A stretch of 64,000 nucleotides of DNA from Liolophura sinensis (GCF_032854445.1 NC_088300.1:33835608-33899607); one strand, 5' to 3'; counted from the first letter of the stretch, positions 1 to 33,800 are shown. Notes: generated by a model from the sequence alone, not told the origin. Translations and numbers: made by a program.

Positions 1-19463
<19,463 letters not shown>

Positions 19464-20815
19464 CGACCATGACAAATGGCTATTCGTTGTTCGCCAGACA
19501 ACCCTCTCATGTGTCACTGGGCAAGAGGAAACAGGGCTGGGCAGAGTTAACACATACAGTTCACCCTGTAAGCCGACTAATCCTCCCTGAACAAGGAAAT
19601 GGAACAGGTGCACTTTCTTTTCATTTCTTAAACGGTAAATTGATGGCGGGGCCTATTTACCAATACGATCGCAGCTCATGTGGCTTCCCCTCCTTCTATG
19701 GAAGGCCTGCTAACAACCTGTGTATGATCTGATATCAAGTACGATGAAATACTCCCTGTGACTGTAAACACTAACATTCCAAAATTTGTGACATGTTTTA
19801 GGTGAAACGCAACCTTGCTCCCTAATACGGCCTACTGTGATTCATTTTTGGAAATCGTTCGTCTCTCACTTTCCTAATTTCTCACTTTGCTAATGTTACT
19901 TGCTGGATGCTCAATGGTCTTCTCTAGCACCCGTGACTGCAGGCAGCCCGGTGTTTGTCTTATCATGCACGAACAAGATTGTTTCTTTGCTTGCAACATG
20001 CTGATCCAATGTTGTGTACCACTTCTTTATGGGGGTTTTTCTGAAATATTGTGTTGTTTCCCATACGATTAAAGAACACCAATTTTATCAATAGTTAAAG
20101 GTAAAGGCAGAAAAACTTCAAAACTTTTTAAAAAATCTAAAAGTTTCGGTGATGATGACTTCCTTTCTTGTGACCCTTTTCTTTAAACTTAGGACTACAA
20201 GAGGCTTTGTAAGTTTCACATTATGGTATTAGTTTAATTATTTACTTAATTGTTGTGTAACTCAATACTCAAATATGTTATTAGTATTTCTGTTTAAGTA
20301 AAACGTAAAGCAATACCGGTGTAAAAAGTTTTGCAGATATTGAGTATTTCTTTTTTTCACTTCTTAATTTATGTGACCTATTAAGAGTATTCGAGTATAT
20401 TTCATTTGTGTAGTGTGGACAATTGATCTGCACTCCATATGCCTGTTGACGCAGCGTGCAGGTATCATAGAGAATGCATCAGTATTTAGTAAGATGTATT
20501 TAGTATATATTTCTCAGTATATGCTTGTGCGTGCAGTTTCTTGAACGCTGTAGCTGTACACTCTGTGAATTGATAAAGATAATAATTTATTAAACTATCT
20601 GTAATACATAATCGGATTACTTATATCATATTTTATATGTATTCCTACGTTTTTCATCTACGATAAATATGTATCACTTTAGTATACCAAGCTGGAAACT
20701 TAATGATTTTAACTTTTTAGAAAATATTAAGTTTAAATAGTCGTAATAGTCCTGGTTGCCGATAGTTCAAATGTTTTCAGTACGTAAAAACAAAGAGAAT
20801 ATAGTAAGAAATAAA
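19464..20815 (+). other. Probable 3' UTR of the guanylate cyclase with candidate polyadenylation signals
   Basis: No exon-like sequence follows the stop. An ATTAAA hexamer lies at 20068-20073 and an AATAAA at 20810-20815. Either could be the poly(A) signal, and sequence alone cannot choose. Short open frames in this interval lack splice context or family resemblance. Confidence 0.3.
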
Positions 20816-20902
20816 AAGACAAAACGAATAATTCTACACTTTTGTGTACCTAAAACAGAATAATATTAAAGTAACACCTCAGCTGCCAAAAGCTGAGTTG
20901 AA

Positions 20903-21383
20903 TACAAGAGAATATCGAACAGAAACATGATACATTGTACCCAAAAGAGAGTTATACGTGAACACCAACACTGCTTCGCTAAAGCTGCCATAAGTTAAGT
21001 TGACTATAAGACATGTTAAATATAAGTTACCATGAAAGTTACAATACAGTTAGCAAAAATCTTAGTCTGGTAGAGCCATGCTCATTTCACTATACGGCTG
21101 TGTCATTAAAGAAATAATTCTCTAAAGATCAAGATTTATCAGCACACAAGAAAATATCCAATTTAAACCATGGCACAGTGTGTCTGAAAGAGAGTAATAC
21201 AATCATAATGGTCTCGGCACTGCTTCCCAAACGTTGCCTTAAGCTAAATGTCACTGTAACTATTTCGGAAAGGCATGTTACATAAACGTTACAATGGTAG
21301 TTACTATCCAGTGTTAAAGCAAAAACCGTGCCCAGTTCAGTCTACCACTATATCAATCAAGAGATTATGCTGTGGAGATCAAG
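20903..21383. repeat. Diverged direct tandem duplication, two units of about 240-250 bp
   Basis: Unit 1 (20903-21133) and unit 2 (21144-21383) share, in order, ACAAGA-AATATC, AAGAGAGT-ATAC, CACTGCTTC, ATGTTA-ATA, GTTACAAT, AGTCT and GATCAAG. They lie downstream of the cyclase gene. Confidence 0.7.
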
Positions 21384-23264
21384 TTACGCGTGCATATATG
21401 GCGTGTGGTTTATTCGTCACTTGAACGTGAAATATTACACCGAACAGTGCGTGTAAATACTAACACAAGAAATGTATTTCTCTTAGATCTTAAGCCTTGT
21501 TAACAAGAGCACAGGTGTGCTTGTTTCGTCAGCCCACCACACCACAATAGCAACTATTGCCCCAGGGGTGAAAAGAGAAGATGGGTAAAAGGAGTCAATA
21601 CGAATAAAGTAGATTTGGGATTCGCTAAGTCCTTGATCATACCGAACAGGGAAGGGCCGTTGTCGATTGGAAGACGATTGACAAAGATTTGCTTCTAGCC
21701 GCCCGAGGCAGTGTGCTAAAGCTGCAGATTGTCGCCTCACGGGTGGGATTACTTTATTTTTGTTAACTCTTGTCCGTTAATCCCCCGGGTCAATTATGCT
21801 CGTATGGAATCCATCTAGTGGGCATGTCTACTCTGCCATTGAACGCATAGCGATAACTTCATTGAGCAAGGAATCAATGAGGTTACACAAAGCTATTTCC
21901 ATAGGCTGGACCCTTCCCTTTAAAATCGATATAGATATGCTCTCTGTGGAAAAATCCTCACTTGGCAGGAATCAACTTTCACAGAACTTATGGCTGTGAA
22001 TATTCCTTCCGCTTGAAACCCCTTTGGAGGATGTCACAATGCAACAGCTACAATAAACCGTTACACCCCTCACCCTATGAGTGTGAATATGAGTAGGCTA
22101 TCTGCCTGAATAAAAACATACCTGCGTGATCTACAATAATGATACGTGTGATTAAGTAATTATAATGAGAGAAAGTGTATACTGAAGACGTATCAGAACC
22201 AGTCAGGCAGAGTGCTCTTTATACGTGATGAAAATGTGAATGCCTGTATACACATAAACGTCTGTTGCTATCAAGCTGAATAATTGTTATGACTAATATC
22301 CGAATTTCATACTACATTTGGCTGACCAGATATTCTGAAACAACATGACGGAGGTGGTTCTACGTGTACTTCATGCCTTTCTATTTGCATATTGGTAGAT
22401 TGTTTCCTATCAGCGTTAACTATACCTAACCTAAATTCGTTATATTGTCCTTCGATATACTTTTGTCTACAAGTGAAACACGTGTATAACAGATTAGAGC
22501 TTCCAGCGGTATAGGTTCAAGCTTTTGTGTAGGAATACACATTGCTGTTTCGATTCAAGTTACTGTTAACTGAAGAAAAACCAGTAATATGTTAAAGATC
22601 CGGATTTTTGATACTTGTACCTTCTGAAGTGTTTTATTTTAAGACCCTGGTTAGCCCAACTCTGGTGCCACGAACCGGAAGTTATAGTTATCAGTATGGA
22701 TGTGACGTTCGTGGTACTATCCCCCAAGATACTCGAAATTAAAGTGATTCGCAAGTATCAAGTCAATGTTCATATATATAAAGTTATTAAAGCGTTGCAA
22801 ATAACAGGGAGCAAAGGTGTTGAATTGACCACTGGCATAGCAAATGTTCTCTCCAAACCGTGACCTACATTCCCGGAGCTCGACTTTCTAGTGGTTCCCT
22901 CTGGATTAACCAAGATCAGTTAAGGACAATCTTTGTTCAGCCTCTGATTAATTACTCTTTCAATTGCACAGCCTAATCCGTTCGTTCCAGGATGACTACA
23001 GAGCCAGCCGAGTAGTCTGATCATTATGTACTGCTTAAATACTGATAACACTAGCCTTATCTGGACAAACCCAGACACCGTTTTTCCAAGAAGAAATTTA
23101 CATTTTACTGTACTCAGAGAAATAAAGTAACTTTCCAATGCCAGCAATGTATGTGAGATATGATTTTTAAAAGATTTTAACATTAAAATATATGCTGTGT
23201 GTTTCTTTTTCTTCGTGCCATATCTTGTGGATCGGACAAGACTATTTAGAATATCACTTCAGAC

Positions 23265-23520
23265 AGCCATAACGAATACCACTGGATAACATGGAAAATA
23301 CTATCAGACAAAACCATGGAGAATATCACTGGACAAAAAAACCATGGTGTATACCACTTAACAATACCACGGAGTATACGGCTGGACAAAATCACGGTTA
23401 CAGTGCATATCACTGGACAAAACCATACAGAATATCCCTGAACAAACCATGGAGAATCCCACTGAAGAAACCATGGAGAATGTCACAGAGCAAAGCCTGA
23501 AGAATACCACCTAACAACCA
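23265..23520. repeat. Degenerate minisatellite, unit about 27-30 bp
   Basis: Variants of ACAAAACCATGGAGAATATC recur about nine times with substitutions and length changes. An open frame on the plus strand follows the repeat and is not a gene. Confidence 0.85.
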
Positions 23521-24093
23521 ATGAGCTTACATCGGACAAAAGTTCTGACGCAAATCGGCTATTGACCTAGTGAGAGAATGATTAGAGGCAAGACAAATCT
23601 CATTTGCCAAATGGATGTAGTATTTAGTGACCTAACATTAGATCGTTCGTGAGCTTTTTTTATGCAGCACCGGAAGTATAAGCTACATAATAAAGGATGT
23701 AGCGTGTGTCCATTACATCTAACGCAAGGAATATCGATCCGGTCTTGATCGTGTTGTCACATACCAGCTTGACCATTATCACTCAACATTGTTTCTACTG
23801 TATTCTTCGATCAGTTTATTCCAGCCGTTAATACCCCGCATTAATGTCATATAAATGCGACGGTTCGCGTCGATTACCTTAATCGAAGAATCATTGACGA
23901 TTGACCCAGGTTAATAGTGTTCACCGACAGGACAAAAACAGTACTGTAGCCTACACACTGGCAAAAACAGTAGCCTACGTACTGTTCCAAATATGATGGT
24001 CCTTGACGAAGACTATGGTTAGAATACTACTCGATATGCCCCACGCATACCCATATCAAAATCAGTTTTATGTTTGGAGAGATGGGTGAGTAC

Positions 24094-24173
24094 AGGCCTA
24101 TAGATGAACAGTTAAAAGAAAACCCTAACTGAGGCAAATACCAGATTTCGACTGTTCCGGATGACCATTTGCC
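24094..24173 (-). repeat. Dispersed repeat family D, reverse copy
   Basis: ATGAACAGTTAAAA, AACCCTAACTGAGG and GATGACCATTTGCC match the reverse complement of 1841-1945. Confidence 0.65.
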
Positions 24174-24451
24174 AACCGGCACACTGATCTCGTTGTATGT
24201 GCAATATTTGTATTGGTGACATGTAGCTGATGATGTGTAGTTGTACTTCCGGGGCTGCAGTCGGTTTTATAGGTGTTTTAAGTCATACAATATCTCATGA
24301 AAGTTTAATAAAGTTTTCGACTAAATCGTAAAATACCATTCATGTAATAATGCAGTTGACTCAAAATAGTACTGGAAGTAACACAGTCTTGCATGGTAGC
24401 AATTTTCAACTTGGATTAACAATCGTAATGTTACTAAAGATATCAGTTTAT

Positions 24452-24600
24452 TTTATTTGTTTATTTATTTGTTTGATTATTCAAGAATATTTCACTTATA
24501 CGACGACGGGCAGACCCCAGAAACCTATGGCCATCCGCAGGTTGCTGCAGAGCTTTTCACTTACGGTCGGAGAGGAAGCCAGTATGGCCATGAATTTCAC
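24452..24600 (-). repeat. SINE family A, antisense, with internal deletion
   Basis: TTTATTTGTTTGATTATTCA, AGAATATTTCACTTATACGA and CATCCGCAGGTTGCTG are present; part of the middle is lost. Confidence 0.85.
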
Positions 24601-27600
24601 TCAGACATCCAAAACAACCCTGCTGTGTATACGTTCTTAATCTGTTATCCATGTGTGTGAACATGCCTAAGTTGTACATGGAAATTGTGGACTCTCCCAT
24701 TCGCTCCCATTATTACATGGCACCTTGACGACAGTATTAAGCTGTCGACAGTCTTCATGGAGCTGTTTGTTCGTACCAGACCACACTTCGTCCTCCACTA
24801 TGACTTAAAGGTATCTACGTCACATGTGTGGAAACTCATCAGTGATCTGCCAAATGTCTATGGTTTAACTCAGCCATGCACTGTAGTTTTCTCCTCCTAC
24901 AAAGCTGGCCACAGTCGTGTAATTGACTCTTCAGTATAGTGTCAAACAATAATTTATGAAATATATAGATACAGAAGCATGATTGACTAATTTTATCAAT
25001 ACTGCCATTATGCGTGCCGTAAACTAAACTTCAAACAAAACAACAACAACAAAAACACGGTTTATGGATCGATTTTCTTTAATTATTCTCACTGGTTTTA
25101 CAAATTCTCTCAGAGAGATCTAACATTAGCGAATAACGTCTATAAAACGTTGTGCTCATATAGAAATCCCAATACGTAGCAAAATGAATCTCGCATGTTG
25201 TATTACCCAATGCCGTCTACAGCAATCCACCTAGCGGATGACTGTACGTTTACAGGACTGAGCCGGTCAGAATATAACAGCCTCTTCAAATTTATAGTTG
25301 GTGACAAAATGTGATGACATGGAAATAACTTCAAACGGTATTGTCCTGGAGATTTTGTTTTTCTCATTTGTGTGGAATTTATTTCACAACCTCTTCTAGA
25401 TTTTTTTCAGACTGCATTACGTGTTTGCTATGTACTTGCTAATAAATTATTATTTTTCCTTTGGAAGTCAGTTTTGTGTTCTTTATGCATGATAACCGTG
25501 CCAACATCAGTACGGAGGATCGGAAAGGCTCTTGCCTTTCTAAAACGTTATTACGCCTAGAACATCTCTAGGCTTTGAGGTGTACATGCAACATGCATGG
25601 AACATTTCACTTTTCGGGTCTGGAAGCTAAATCATCCAGAGACTCTGTCGGCATGACTTTTCGTAGAGGATATGTGATGACGCGTGATGTTGATATCCTA
25701 ATGGATATCAAGAGCTACATCCAGTGCATAAAAATGTATGAGACCTCTGTATGTACAGGCGGCTTCCTTGTAAACCAATGCAGTGTTTGTGCCTAATGAA
25801 TGGCATAAGTAAACCTAGCTGGACAAGCGATCCAGTACCGGTGTCCTTTGCATGGGATTGAACTTAAATGAAGTATAGCTATATCATGCATAGTCTTCAA
25901 CCGACAATAATTGGTAGGCGTTTGTAGGCATCTCAAAGAGGCGTTTATCCATGAGTAGGAGCATTTGTGCAACCCATTCATACAGATCACTAGACCTTAC
26001 GGCAACGCGAGGCAATCTGTGTGCTGCTAATACCAAATGTGCATTCTCTATGGCTTTCATCTTATTAATGAACGATATAAACGATATATTATGCCAACCA
26101 CGACCAGCTATTTGCACGTGTAGCCCTAAATTACATCTGTGCTTTCTACCCGTGCGTGCAACAAGGCGTGAGATGGTGTAATAAACCGTTAATGGGTTCT
26201 CCGTTGAAATTTTCGCCAAAAAAAAAAATACCAGCAACTGAATGTATAGCTATCACAGAATCCTGTATAAGGTACATTATATAACCCGATGGTTGCCTCG
26301 CGTATTTAGACAAAGCTTATGACAACGACGCAGTGTGTACGTGTGTGTGATAGAAAATATGTTCAACATATTATAAAATTTGTACATTTTTATACAACGC
26401 TTTACAACTATATAACGACGTGTTAAAGTACACGTATGTATTTTTGTACACGCAGAGACTTTCGTAGAAAGAACGCACTATTTACAATGGACACATAAGA
26501 CAATATGACTACAGTCAGTGATATATATACACGTACGTAGGCTGTAGGACATAACGGACACATGTCTAAATGTACATGAAGTATTCACATGTCTTTGGTT
26601 GCATTATATCTGCCCGGTGGACAGTCTTACAAAGAGTAAGACAGTCAGAACAAAAGGACATTATTACATCTGGTACATAGACATAGAGAGGAATATGAAC
26701 TACATAACGAACATTTCACACATGCTACAAAATACTGTTAGACGTATAATTACTCGGGATATTCAACGGTAAAAAACGCCGTTGGCAGATCACAATTATT
26801 GACGAAGCAGACGTTTTCTTCACGTTGTCTCGGTACATATTTAAGGAATAGACAGCAGATTTTTATGGTATCTGTAAAACACTGTATTCACTGTCGTACT
26901 TTCGTTAATAGTATAGATACTTTCAAAAATTTTACAGGATTGAGACGCTAGGCTAAGGTCTACTAAAGAATCTTCAGTTCGGAAATTTTTACATTTCGTT
27001 TGATGACCTAACTCTTGATTTGGTGTTGATGAAATAAAGAAGAACCTGGCGATTTGTATATCTTTACCAAGGACATTCAAAAGAGAACTTTTGAGAATTT
27101 ATTTAATGGCTTATCCAATTGATCTATCTTATGCCCTACAAAAGATAATTCACCTACGCTGTGGCGGTCGTGAATACGGTATGAAGAAACAGGCAGAACC
27201 TAGTGAAACTGTTGTCAATCGCCAGACACCTGACTGAAGGCCTTAGCCGAATCATCAGGGCTCTGCCAAACTACCGCTTTGGTGAAGGAGACTCATTGAC
27301 TTCATGCAGAAGCTACTAGTTTTCCAGAGTGCACCAACAAGGACGATAAGATAGGAGAAATAAGAAACAGAAACATGTGACCGTTGGTGGCCTAGGTTCT
27401 CCACAGTGGACCTAAGAGTGGATAAATATCTCCTCGGGGTGACTGGCGTTTTGTCACTAGACCAGTTAGAAAACTAAGTCTTTTAAGATGGGTGCAGAGA
27501 TTAAGCTCCTTAGAGCGTAGTGTGCTTCCATTATTTTACTAAAAGATGATGGAAGTCAAGTACGTACAATACAACAGGTTATAAAAATTACATGAAAAAC

Positions 27601-29714
27601 ATAGGAAAAGGAATAACAAATACATTTGCAACAAATATATTAACAGATTAATTACCTGGGGAAAATACGATATCACGGATATAATTTGACTTGTATAAGG
27701 TGGCTAAAAAAAGTGGTACAAAATATGTAAAGCTAAGTAAAAACAGTCACATTGGTGGGGTTTGAAATTCAGAATATTTAACCTAGCAATCAGTATTCAA
27801 AAGAACAATATTTTTATTTTGCACCGTTTAATGATGTTGAAACAAACGTTATAAAGCGTTGTTCTAATTGATGAACAATATAGTATATCACAGAAGCCCT
27901 ATGGTCTATTCCCTTAGCTGCTATACCGTGCAAGTCTCTATACGGAGTTATTAATTATGTATAACGAGATTTGTACCATGGATGAAGCACATCTCTGGTC
28001 TAGTATTATACGTACAGGTAAAACACTCCCCAATTGTGTCGTTTGATTAACAGTAATGACAGTAACAACAAAACACATACACGCATTCCCTGTAAAGCCA
28101 TCCACATGACTTCTCACGTGACAACATCTAAGCTGACGATTACTCCGAAGTCATCAGTAACAAACGCTTTGTCACATTCACCTTGTTCGTACATGCACCT
28201 TAAACGGGCATAATTGACCTAACATTCGGAACTCTTCGGGGGTTTCCGGACGGCCGTCTACTATCCTCTGAAGGTTTAGATCAGAAATATCATAGATTGT
28301 TGTTTTTTTAGGCTGAAGAGTAGTGCGTCAGTAATTTGTTATATTATTCATTTCAATTTATTTTGGAACGCAAATCCCGTTAGAAAACATTAAAGTGTTT
28401 TAAATATTTACTTCACATGGTGAATTTCAAACTAGGCCTATTTAGGCACGATACGCAAAAAGGTCGTCAACCCCCGAATGAGAAACCCCCGGGTGTGTTC
28501 CAAATGTAGACCACATTTATTTTTATACAAAGCTATCATCAAAACAGCGAGCCGTTGCGCTTTTGAGGCAAAATATATGCGACTAGAGGTATGAGCCGTA
28601 TGTGATCAACCGAATGTATACATTATAATGGATGGTACCAAATAACATGGTGTACGAATAACTCAGTATAATGAATACCCGTTTGACCTTCGTTTAAAAG
28701 AGGGGGTAAACATCGGGGACTATGTAAAAGGCATTTGTTAGTTAACATTGCTTTATTTGCTCTATGTGAGACGCAAAGCGAAATGCGTCGCCTTTCTGCA
28801 AGTCTCTACTTGATCTCACTATATCGCGTTTCTTTTGCATACCTTATCGGTGAAAGTCGTATCTAGAGACGGTATATTTTTACACATATACTTCAGTGGC
28901 AGTTTCTAATCTACCAGCACAAATAAACCGACACCTTTTTTTTTTGTTTGAGCCTCTTGTCCACTTGTGAATTACGTCATCTGATTACAAACCAGCACAG
29001 TTGTCTCCCTTCCTTTCCCCGCTTTCTGATCTTTCACCACCCTCCATATCATTTTCACTATATATCGTAGCTGTCCAAATCAGAGCTATGTGCTCATGTA
29101 TATGGAGGCCATCGACTATACTGTCCACTTGCATATCAAAGGAAGCTGTCCCAGACTGTGAAGGCCTCTAGCTCGTGAGTTTATATACCCCCCCCCCCAA
29201 AACTCCCACCCCACCCCCACAGCAAGGGCTCTTGTCACATGTGCCCTTCACTAATGACCTTAAAGCCAGGAAACGGAACTGGTTTGATTGCGATTGCCTA
29301 CACATCCCACTGCACACACCACTGCTTCAGCACACTGTACAACGCTATCGCGTTCGTCAGAGGTAGGTCGTCTGTGATGTTAATTCAACGACCTGCAACA
29401 TCAAATACAGTTTTGTCAGGGAAGTAAAAGCGATCTCATATAGGGTGATTATTTCCGAAACAATCACAAACAGCACCGGCCTCTTCAACTACATATAAAT
29501 GCGGTTATAAAGGCGTTTAAGTATGTATACGGTATGGTAAGCTTTAAGTGTTAGGCACAGTATGACGTTACATCGCTTTTTCTTCTCCATAATTGCAGCA
29601 TTTGATAAACTGGTTGATTGGCTGGATGTTGCTATGTCATACTCATTTTTGTGTTCATTTGACGATAGTGGTAAGTATATTATGGGCGGATAAAACCGCA
29701 GAGCGCGGATAATT

Positions 29715-29957
29715 TATATATTTATTTATATTTATTTTTTGATTAGTGTTTTACGCCGTACTCAAGAATATTTGACTTATACGACGGCGGCCAGAATTAT
29801 GGTGGGAGGAAACCGGGCACAGCCCGATCGAAACCCACGACCATCCGCAGGTTGCTGGAAAACCTTCCCACGTACGGCCGAAAGGAAGCCCACATGAGCT
29901 GGACTTGAACTCACAGCGACCGCATTGGTGAGAGGCTCCTTGGTCATTACCAGTGCA
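29715..29957 (-). repeat. SINE family A, antisense, near full length
   Basis: Tail complement TATTTATTTTTTGATTAGTG to the head GACCGCATTGGTGAGAGGCT. It lies in the gap just beyond the voltage-sensor 3' UTR. Confidence 0.93.
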
Positions 29958-30063
29958 CGGAGAAAGATATGATGGTGATTATTTCCATGCGCGACATTTG
30001 CCCTACTGAGGAAGGTAAGTGGTGGAACTTCAAGTACGACTAGATGAGAGAGCACCACGACTC

Positions 30064-30069
30064 TTTATT
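30064..30069 (-). other. Candidate poly(A) signal of the voltage-sensor gene
   Basis: AATAAA on the minus strand, about 320 bases after the stop codon and before a SINE. It is the first canonical hexamer I found downstream of the stop. Confidence 0.4.
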
Positions 30070-30390
30070 GGCACCAAGGCCCCAAAACCAGAGGAGCAGG
30101 GCTCCAGGACATTTGATATCAGAATAGCTTTCTTGTATCCCTTAGATCATGTCCTTACTCATACAGAATAATAATGTTCACTCGCATGTTATCTTTTATC
30201 TGCACACAAAACCAGAGAATAATGGATTCACAGAATCACTTTTTGGCATTTAATTCCATTGAAAAAAGTACATCTAAGAGAATTTATGCTTCAGCTGATC
30301 TTTTCTAATATGATTTCCTTTCCCCTCAAAGGGAGTGGATGGCAAACCACCGTATTGTCAATAGATCGGACTTAAAATCGCGTAACTCAT

Positions 30391-30845
30391 TCAAATCATA
30401 AAGGACCTCACCACTTTACTCTCGCAGCAAGGCGACGTCCGGGAAGTACTTCCTATTGAGGATATGCCGTTATGATTGGGCTCCAGGTCCAGGTTCTCGG
30501 GTGAGTCCTTGTCCGCCGAGAAATGACCGTTACACACTGAGTAGAGCTCTCCGCTTGTATGTCCATTCGACATGGTTGACGGGGTTTTGTTTACGGTGAC
30601 GTGGCCGTTGGCGATCGACTCCTCTTGTAAGGAACTCAGCTGTCGGAAGATGCTCGGTCTAACGTGCTTTTTCTCCGATCTCCTCTTGCCTTTCGGCTCG
30701 TTGGCCTCATCATCGTCCTCCTTAAGAGCGTCAGAGATCATATTGCCATAGATATCGTCACCGTCTCCTCGATCTTTTCCCAAGGTGCTGATGAGCATCA
30801 GGGAGGCAAAGGAGGATATGGCAGACATTGTTGACCCGCCCGCCC
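30391..30845 (-). CDS. Voltage-sensor gene: last exon, disordered C-terminal tail and stop
   Basis: About 151 codons to TGA at 30393-30391. After AGGSTMSAISSFASLMLIST comes a charged, Ser/Asn-rich tail with KGKRRSEKKH and RPSIFRQLSS, and the end is KVVRSFMI. No domain is recognised. The exon start is uncertain. AG at 30847-30846 leaves phase 1 and fits the preceding exon; AG at 30855-30854, 8 bases upstream in the transcript, has a better pyrimidine tract but needs phase 2. Base composition is clearly more GC-rich than the surroundings, supporting coding. Confidence 0.75.
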
Positions 30846-33800
30846 CTGGCCGTCTACGGAAGGACATGAAAAAAAATCATTACAACGGTTATAGTAGGGA
30901 ATTCCAAGTAGCGCTAAATGATTGACTGAAATCTACATTTACTTGATTGGTGTTTTACACCGTGCTCTAATAATTTCTCTTATGGTGGCATTATGGTGGG
31001 AAAAACACGGGCAGAGCCCGGGGAAGGTATATGATTGAAACAGTATGTCCTTTTGCACTACCCATAGAAAGAAAGCGTTTTTGTGCGATAAAATGAAAAA
31101 AGAAAAGTACATGCTAAAACAATAGAGTGCAAGGTCATTAACGTTCTACATATAAGTACCTAAGCTATTTTGGGGATGTATGTGTCTGCCCTCAAGGCCT
31201 TTTACTACCTTTAATTATCCTGTGCTCTTCATTTTAATATGTTTGTTTGATTGCTTGAGAGTGTTTGGTACAAGTATTGTCAGGGGTAATTTACCATACT
31301 TGTTGGCGCAGGAATACTGTATTCTGTAGATTATAGCTATGTAACAAGGAACATATTACATTTAAACCAAATTTCCTCGCTGTAAAAAAGTCATTCGCGA
31401 CATCGTAATGATGAGTGAGCCTCGTTGATCATGAGTGGAAAAGTACCGGGGTACCCTTTGCCCCTTGCCTCCGTCCAGAAACTTTATGATAATAAGAAGA
31501 GATTGGAACTTTATTGCTGGAAGCTTTGGACCCGAGCCATGAGGCTTGAGATTGTGACGTCAATCGAAACTTCTTGGCCTTGATGAATGCGTCAGGTTTG
31601 TTCGAGCATCATAAATCAAGCAGAAATGAGTCGAAAACAACAGTTTGTATTCCATTGGCTTGTCGGCTGTGCCGTGTTCCTATCATCAAACCTCTGGAAA
31701 TTAAAGTATATATTAGCCCACCGCTCAAATGAAAGTTTCTCTGCGAATACAATGGCTATAGTATAGTCAGAAAGCCCTTAAGGTTGTAGGTTTTATTCTG
31801 AGCAGCGATCTTTGGGTCTTCAACAAAGGCGCACAATTACATGTTCGGTAAAACCCGATGCCTATCGTATCGGTCTGTGGCTATGTCTGCCATACAGATA
31901 GGTTTAAGGGAGTGTTCAGCGTAGTGGTGGAAACGACCACATTGGCAGCATATTCCCCCAAAATCGATTGGTTAGCTTGGATAATACAGCCAAGGAGAAG
32001 TGTGTGCATGACTGAGCTCGGACCTCAAGCCGGGTTCTTTACCCGAAAATGATGACTTCATGCCCAGAGAAAAACTAATCGGAAGTTCTGTTCTCTGTCG
32101 ATTTAGAAGACGAATACACCGATATTTGCTCTTGTTCACACTGCTAAACAATGATCAACCCATACACCAAAGGTCATAGCGTAGTGAAATTGAACCCACT
32201 TAACGGGTGTGTAACGCCTTACTGGTAGATATGCTAACCGAACTAGTGCAAAGATAATCTTTCTTTAAGCCATGCTGTTGCTTTGAAGATTTCTGTAATG
32301 GTCGAGGTTTTGAAAACGTGGATAACTGAACGATAATTCCTAGCGAATAGTGTGAGATTTTTTAAACATAAAAACACGCATGCTGTCCAATTAATAATAC
32401 ATTGCAAATAGACAGTTTTAACATTGGCCATGAAGTCGTGCCTCCCTGTTCATATCATTTTATGCATTCACTTTCGTTTTGAAAGCATGACAGCATAAAA
32501 ATTACCGTCTTCTTCACTTTATTTTGGGCCCTGTATTATCCTCTACCGATAGACAAAAATTTCAACCCTATTCTGACAAATATTTTTTAAAAGACTACAA
32601 GAAAATGACTGTATATATGACTCGAAATTTATCCAAATGCGCACACAAGCAACCGACTTCCTAGATCTGTGTTTCGCAAATGATGTTGGACGGCATTGCT
32701 TTTCTCCTGGCCATGTTTCATGGAAAATCCACGAAGTCGTCATTCTTGGGCAACTTTCCAAACAGTCATCCATATATCACTTGATTTTTTTTTGACCTGC
32801 TCGAATGGCATAGTAAACAAGAAAAGTCTGTAGTACGAACCACTTTGGAACAGGACCTCTGCTCAAAGCCCACAATCCTGTTTCATCAGCAGAATCCTAA
32901 ACTTATCTCTATAAGAACGCAAGCATCTGCTCTAGAAACACTCCGGAACACTTACATATACACGCTGATATCTCCTCTTCATTCGCCCCCTTAGACCTTG
33001 CCAATGCCACCAGAAGTTGCACGTCTCTCTGCGAAACAATTTACTTCCATGAAACACAAGTAGCTGTTTCAGTTTTCTTGTAATGCGAATTTATTTATTG
33101 ACTTAATTAGTGATAAACGCAGTATACTCAATTTTTTTTTCGCATAATGCGGAGGTATAGTTTATGGAAGAGAAAACAGGAGAAGGTGAGTATCGCAATA
33201 ACTGGCATGGGAAACAAACTCCTGGAATAAAATCCGACGCCTACCTCATTGCCATGACGGTCTCCAAACAGTTGTACGTACATAAGCTGGACAAGTGCAT
33301 TCACTCCTTATACTTACCCTTATTTCATTTAACAGAGACTGCAGTTTAACAATCTTTTGCTCTGCTTTCTTCTTCGATCGTTGAATCGTCATCATCTCTA
33401 TATGATGTTTATGATTCATCGTCATTAGAAAACCTAAGAGGCAAATAAAAAAGGAACAACTTTACATGCATTAATTGAAAATTTGGGGTTACTGTACATA
33501 AATGAGCCACACCTGGTACTATTCAATATATTTAATCAGACAAACCAGTTTGTTAATCACGGTAAAACATATGATGAATGGATTAATGTACGGTTTTAGT
33601 TTTTGTCGTAATAAAACCGTTCAGATGTAAGGGAACTGACTGAGTGTAACTTTCAAAATACACCGCAACCTGCGTATAGACGTGGATTTCCCGTGTGCGG
33701 TTTCCTTCCACCATAATACTGGCGGCCGTTGCATTAGTGAAATTTTCTCGAGTACTGCGTAAAACACCAATAAAATAAATAAATGAATTAAGTAATCAAA

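Larger units (their letters stand above)
20816..30063. other. Intergenic region between the convergent genes
   Basis: No exon with splice support or family resemblance on either strand. It contains a diverged tandem duplication (20903-21383), a CCATGG minisatellite (23265-23520), a family D repeat (24094-24173), SINE A copies and a C-run at 29188-29198. The interval 25000-29100 shows nothing I can identify. Confidence 0.6.

Noticed and set aside
19469-19732. 87-codon frame immediately after the cyclase stop
   Set aside because: Lies in the probable 3' UTR and has no family resemblance; the upstream exon already ends with a natural tail and stop.
25884-26237. 117-codon minus-strand open frame in the intergenic region
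   Set aside because: No family resemblance; it starts in an A/T-run and overlaps an equally open opposite frame.
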